Assembly: GCA_002305415.1 (NCBI GenBank)
Contig: DBQX01000062.1
Coordinates: 1 to 22,903, forward strand
DNA: 22,903 nt
Reading direction: 5' to 3'
Source of the DNA: Actinomycetales bacterium UBA1383
Lineage (GTDB): Bacteria > Actinomycetota > Actinomycetes > Actinomycetales > Actinomycetaceae
Shown: one piece after another, positions 21,188 to 22,903 of the stretch
Position numbering within the stretch: the stretch's first letter is position 1
Layout: each line of letters begins with the position of its first letter
Notes under the pieces: model-generated
Databases searched by the model: none
What the model saw: only the letters and a program-made list of their open reading frames with translations
Told to the model about the DNA's origin: nothing
Position numbers and translations under genes: made by a program

Positions 21188-21784
21188 TCAGGCCTCCTCG
21201 GCGAGGGCGTCATCGATCAAGCCACGCAGAATGGTGGGGTCGAACTGGCCGAGGATGCGCGCAGCGACCCGCCCTTGCCGGTCGAGGACGATCGTGGTCG
21301 GCATGGCCCGCAAGGGCACGAGCCCCTCGAACGCGGCGACAGCGCCCGCGTCCTTGTCATACAGGGAGGGGTAGGGGACCTCGAACGTGCGCTCGAACGC
21401 CTGGGCGGTGCCGACATCGTCGCGGGGATTGACGCCGAGCATTCGCAGCCCTTGAGAGGTGTAGTCCTCGTGGATGCTTTTCAGGTCCGGCGCCTCCGCC
21501 CGGCACGGCGGGCAGGCGGCATACCAGAAGTTCACGACCGCCACGTCGCCGCGCCAGTCAGTCAGGTCGAGCTCCTCCCCGCCATACGTCGTTCCGACCA
21601 AGACGATGGGTTCGGACCGCTCATCCGGTGGCCAGCTAGCGAAGCTGCCATCCGCGGAGATGTACCCGGCCCCAGCCGCGCTGTTGTCCTGTGTGCCTCC
21701 CGGCGCGCAGGCGGCCAGCGCGAGCAGCGCCCCCGCGCCCAGTCCAGCCAGCAGCGTCCGGCGCGTGATCGGATGGGCCGTCAA
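21188..21784 (-). CDS. TlpA-family thiol-disulfide reductase, Tat-type lipoprotein
   Basis: 198 aa if started at TTG 21784. The N-terminus MTAHPITRRTLLAGLGAGAL has a twin arginine, then a lipobox LAAC (Cys26), so it is probably exported folded and lipid-anchored. The thioredoxin domain (about 55-198) has CPPC (Cys91, Cys94) in NFWYAACPPCRAEAPDL and MPTTIVLDRQG with the cis-proline. TlpA/ResA proteins reduce extracytoplasmic cysteines, including copper-site cysteines of cytochrome oxidase assembly proteins. The start is uncertain: no Shine-Dalgarno fits the TTG, and an ATG at 21889 would add 35 residues before the signal peptide. It converges on the VKOR remnant with 24 nt between, and it could draw electrons from the CcdA-like protein encoded at 9561. 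Confidence 0.82.
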   Translation of the reverse strand: MTAHPITRRTLLAGLGAGALLALAACAPGGTQDNSAAGAGYISADGSFASWPPDERSEPIVLVGTTYGGEELDLTDWRGDVAVVNFWYAACPPCRAEAPDLKSIHEDYTSQGLRMLGVNPRDDVGTAQAFERTFEVPYPSLYDKDAGAVAAFEGLVPLRAMPTTIVLDRQGRVAARILGQFDPTILRGLIDDALAEEA

Positions 21785-21889
21785 CGAAACAGCTACCGCG
21801 TCCTCCGGGCGGCCGGCGCTCCCAGGCAACCGCGTTGACCTGCTCCGACGCCACCCGCCCCCCGAAGCAGCCCAAATCCGGTAGTACAT

Positions 21890-22102
21890 CCCATCACCGT
21901 AACCGGCCAGGCAACCAACCCGCGATACACGCCGCTTCCGGGACGCTCGCACTACCCGGAGACCTCAGATCCCCGGAATCATCGCCGGTACACAAAGCCC
22001 GCAGCTGCTCAACCCGGGCTACGCGCCACCGTTGCAGAAGCCTGGGAAGGAGTTCCTTCGCGGTTTTCGTGGGGGCTGGGTGTGCGTCGTCGCGAGGGGC
22101 GG
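21890..22102. other. Spacer with no recognised gene
   Basis: About 210 nt upstream of the TlpA gene and downstream of the DF-family gene. A short GAAGGA-TCCTTC inverted repeat around 22047-22060 followed by GCGGTTTTCG is the only structure, and its 2-nt loop makes it a poor terminator. I see no convincing promoter. Confidence 0.5.
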
Positions 22103-22402
22103 TCACGCGCCGGTGAACGCGGCGCGCAACTGCTCGAGTGTCGGCGCGCCCTCGTGTCCTCCCGGCGTGGGGTAGCGGCGGCAGGTGAGTCCGACCTGGG
22201 CGCCGGGTTGGGGGAACAGGTCGATGCCGTGGACCTGGATACTGGGCGAGCCCAGGAATCCGAGGCGCTTGGCCTCCTCCTGGGTCTCGACCAGGTGGCG
22301 TACCACGGTGACGTCGGGGCGCTCGGCCGCGATCACGGCCAGACGCTCCTCCGCGACCTTCCAGTTCGGGCAGTCCTCGAAGTACAGCAGGGTGATGTCC
22401 AT
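22103..22402 (-). CDS. Thioredoxin-like 'DF family (seleno)protein' of metal-resistance cassettes
   Basis: 99 aa, cytosolic. It begins MDITLLYFEDCPNWKVAEER with Cys11 in CPNW where a thioredoxin would have CxxC; some relatives carry selenocysteine at this place. The GFLGSPSIQVHG and VGLTCRRYPTPGG motifs complete the family signature, with a second cysteine in GLTC. These proteins accompany merR-type regulators and mercury genes in actinobacteria; their reaction is not established to my knowledge. The ATG at 22402 is 6 nt after a TAGCGT -10, so the mRNA appears leaderless. It is controlled by the same operator as the divergent MerR-family gene. Confidence 0.8.
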   Translation of the reverse strand: MDITLLYFEDCPNWKVAEERLAVIAAERPDVTVVRHLVETQEEAKRLGFLGSPSIQVHGIDLFPQPGAQVGLTCRRYPTPGGHEGAPTLEQLRAAFTGA

Positions 22403-22408
22403 GCCCTC

Positions 22409-22450
22409 ACGCTAAACCTTGATCCTTGGTGCAAGGTCAAGGGGTAGGAT
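22409..22450. promoter_or_regulatory. Divergent MerR-type promoters sharing one dyad operator
   Basis: Plus strand: -35 TTGATC (22419-22424), 20-bp spacer, -10 TAGGAT (22445-22450), then 6 nt to the ATG at 22457. Minus strand: -35 TTGACC (22435-22440), 20-bp spacer, -10 TAGCGT (22409-22414), then 6 nt to the ATG at 22402. The dyad CCTTGA (22417-22422) / TCAAGG (22437-22442) lies in both overlong spacers. Such 19-20-bp spacing is the mark of MerR-activated promoters. Confidence 0.8.
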
Positions 22451-22456
22451 CAGGCG

Positions 22457-22864
22457 ATGCGCATCGGAGAAGTCGCCGACAAGGTGGGCGTGGCGACGCA
22501 GACCATCCGCTTCTACGAGCGCAAGGGGCTGCTTCCCCTATCGCGGCGCGGCCCCAACGGCTACCGCGACTACGACGCCTCGACGCTCACCCAGCTCGAG
22601 TTCATCCGCAGCGGGCAAGCAGCCGGCCTGAGCCTCGTCGAGATCGCCACCATCCTCGAGCTCCGTCGAGCAGGTTCCGCACCCTGCGCCCACGTACACG
22701 CACTGCTTGCCGCGAAGCGGCTCGAGGTGCAGAAGCGACAGCGTGAGCTCGCCGCCCTCGAAGCAGAACTCGAGAACCTGAGCAGTCGAAGTAAGCAACT
22801 CGACCCCGCCGAGTGCACCGACGACGCGATCTGTCACATCATCGCTCCAGGGATCAAGCTGTAA
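22457..22864 (+). CDS. MerR-family heavy-metal-responsive regulator
   Basis: 135 aa. The N-terminal MerR helix-turn-helix and wing are clear: IGEVADKVGVATQTIRFYER, then RRGPNGYRDYD. A dimerisation coiled coil spans about 84-110. Metal-binding candidates are Cys77 (APCAHVHALL) and Cys120/Cys126 (ECTDDAICHII), corresponding to the three cysteines of mercury MerR, although the last pair is closer than in Tn21 MerR. Mercury is likely, but Cd, Pb or Zn cannot be excluded. It is probably leaderless, starting 6 nt after the -10, and it should both repress and activate the divergent operator. The DF-family gene is the partner seen; other mer genes may lie beyond the window end. Confidence 0.88.
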   Translation: MRIGEVADKVGVATQTIRFYERKGLLPLSRRGPNGYRDYDASTLTQLEFIRSGQAAGLSLVEIATILELRRAGSAPCAHVHALLAAKRLEVQKRQRELAALEAELENLSSRSKQLDPAECTDDAICHIIAPGIKL

Positions 22865-22903
22865 CAGACCGACAAAGCCCTCAGCCTTGATCCGTAAGTT
22901 GTT

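Overview
This 22.9 kb window is very GC-rich. It has actinobacterial promoters (TANNNT -10 boxes, several apparently leaderless genes), an actinobacterial-type c-di-AMP riboswitch, a CmtR-type repressor and rpf-like GTTAYC boxes. Together these indicate an Actinomycetota host, probably of the Micrococcales or a neighbouring order. I see no rRNA, tRNA, integrase, transposase or CRISPR array. The content is that of a metal-resistance and envelope thiol-redox island; whether it is plasmid or chromosomal cannot be told from the window.

Layout. (1) 73-1128 (+): archaeal-type (type II) glyceraldehyde-3-phosphate dehydrogenase. (2) 4574-1409 (-): a tightly coupled three-gene operon of two FtsX/MacB-like permeases and an ABC ATPase with a YHS metal-binding domain fused to its C-terminus. 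(3) 4740-7275: a DUF305 lipoprotein (-), then divergently a Cys-rich copper-storage-like protein and a second, exported DUF305 protein (+), then two small membrane proteins, one His-rich. (4) 7276-9104 (-): an OmpR-family response regulator and sensor kinase, probably CopRS-like. (5) 9270-11191 (+): glutaredoxin-like protein, CcdA/DsbD-like membrane protein with an Asp/His/Cys tail, and a membrane-anchored thioredoxin-fold protein. (6) 11207-13178 (+): regulated leader with a c-di-AMP riboswitch, NlpC/P60 hydrolase, a decayed fragment with a tandem repeat, and a DUF3105 protein. (7) 17966-13376 (-): CmtR-type repressor, P1B-type ATPase, CDF transporter and NRAMP transporter, in one operon. (8) 18142-21163 (+): M23 endopeptidase, unknown membrane protein, DsbA-like protein and a VKOR gene broken by a frameshift. 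(9) 21784-21188 (-): Tat/lipoprotein TlpA. (10) 22402-22103 (-) and 22457-22864 (+): a thioredoxin-like 'DF family' protein and a MerR-family regulator sharing one divergent operator, typical of a mercury or heavy-metal cassette that continues beyond the window.

The main signal outside the genes is a repeated, direct-repeat operator with 11-bp period (TTCATC-n5-TTSAYC; on the other strand TGAAG-n6-TGAAG). It lies between the DUF305 and Csp genes, before the small membrane proteins, before the two-component genes and thiol-redox operon, before the riboswitch/NlpC gene, and once in a place with no obvious target. It resembles the Corynebacterium CopR box. I infer that one copper-responsive CopRS-like system controls copper storage, DUF305 proteins, extracytoplasmic thiol chemistry and a cell-wall hydrolase, with the ABC-YHS exporter as a plausible additional member. 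That combination is the best candidate here for an undescribed system.
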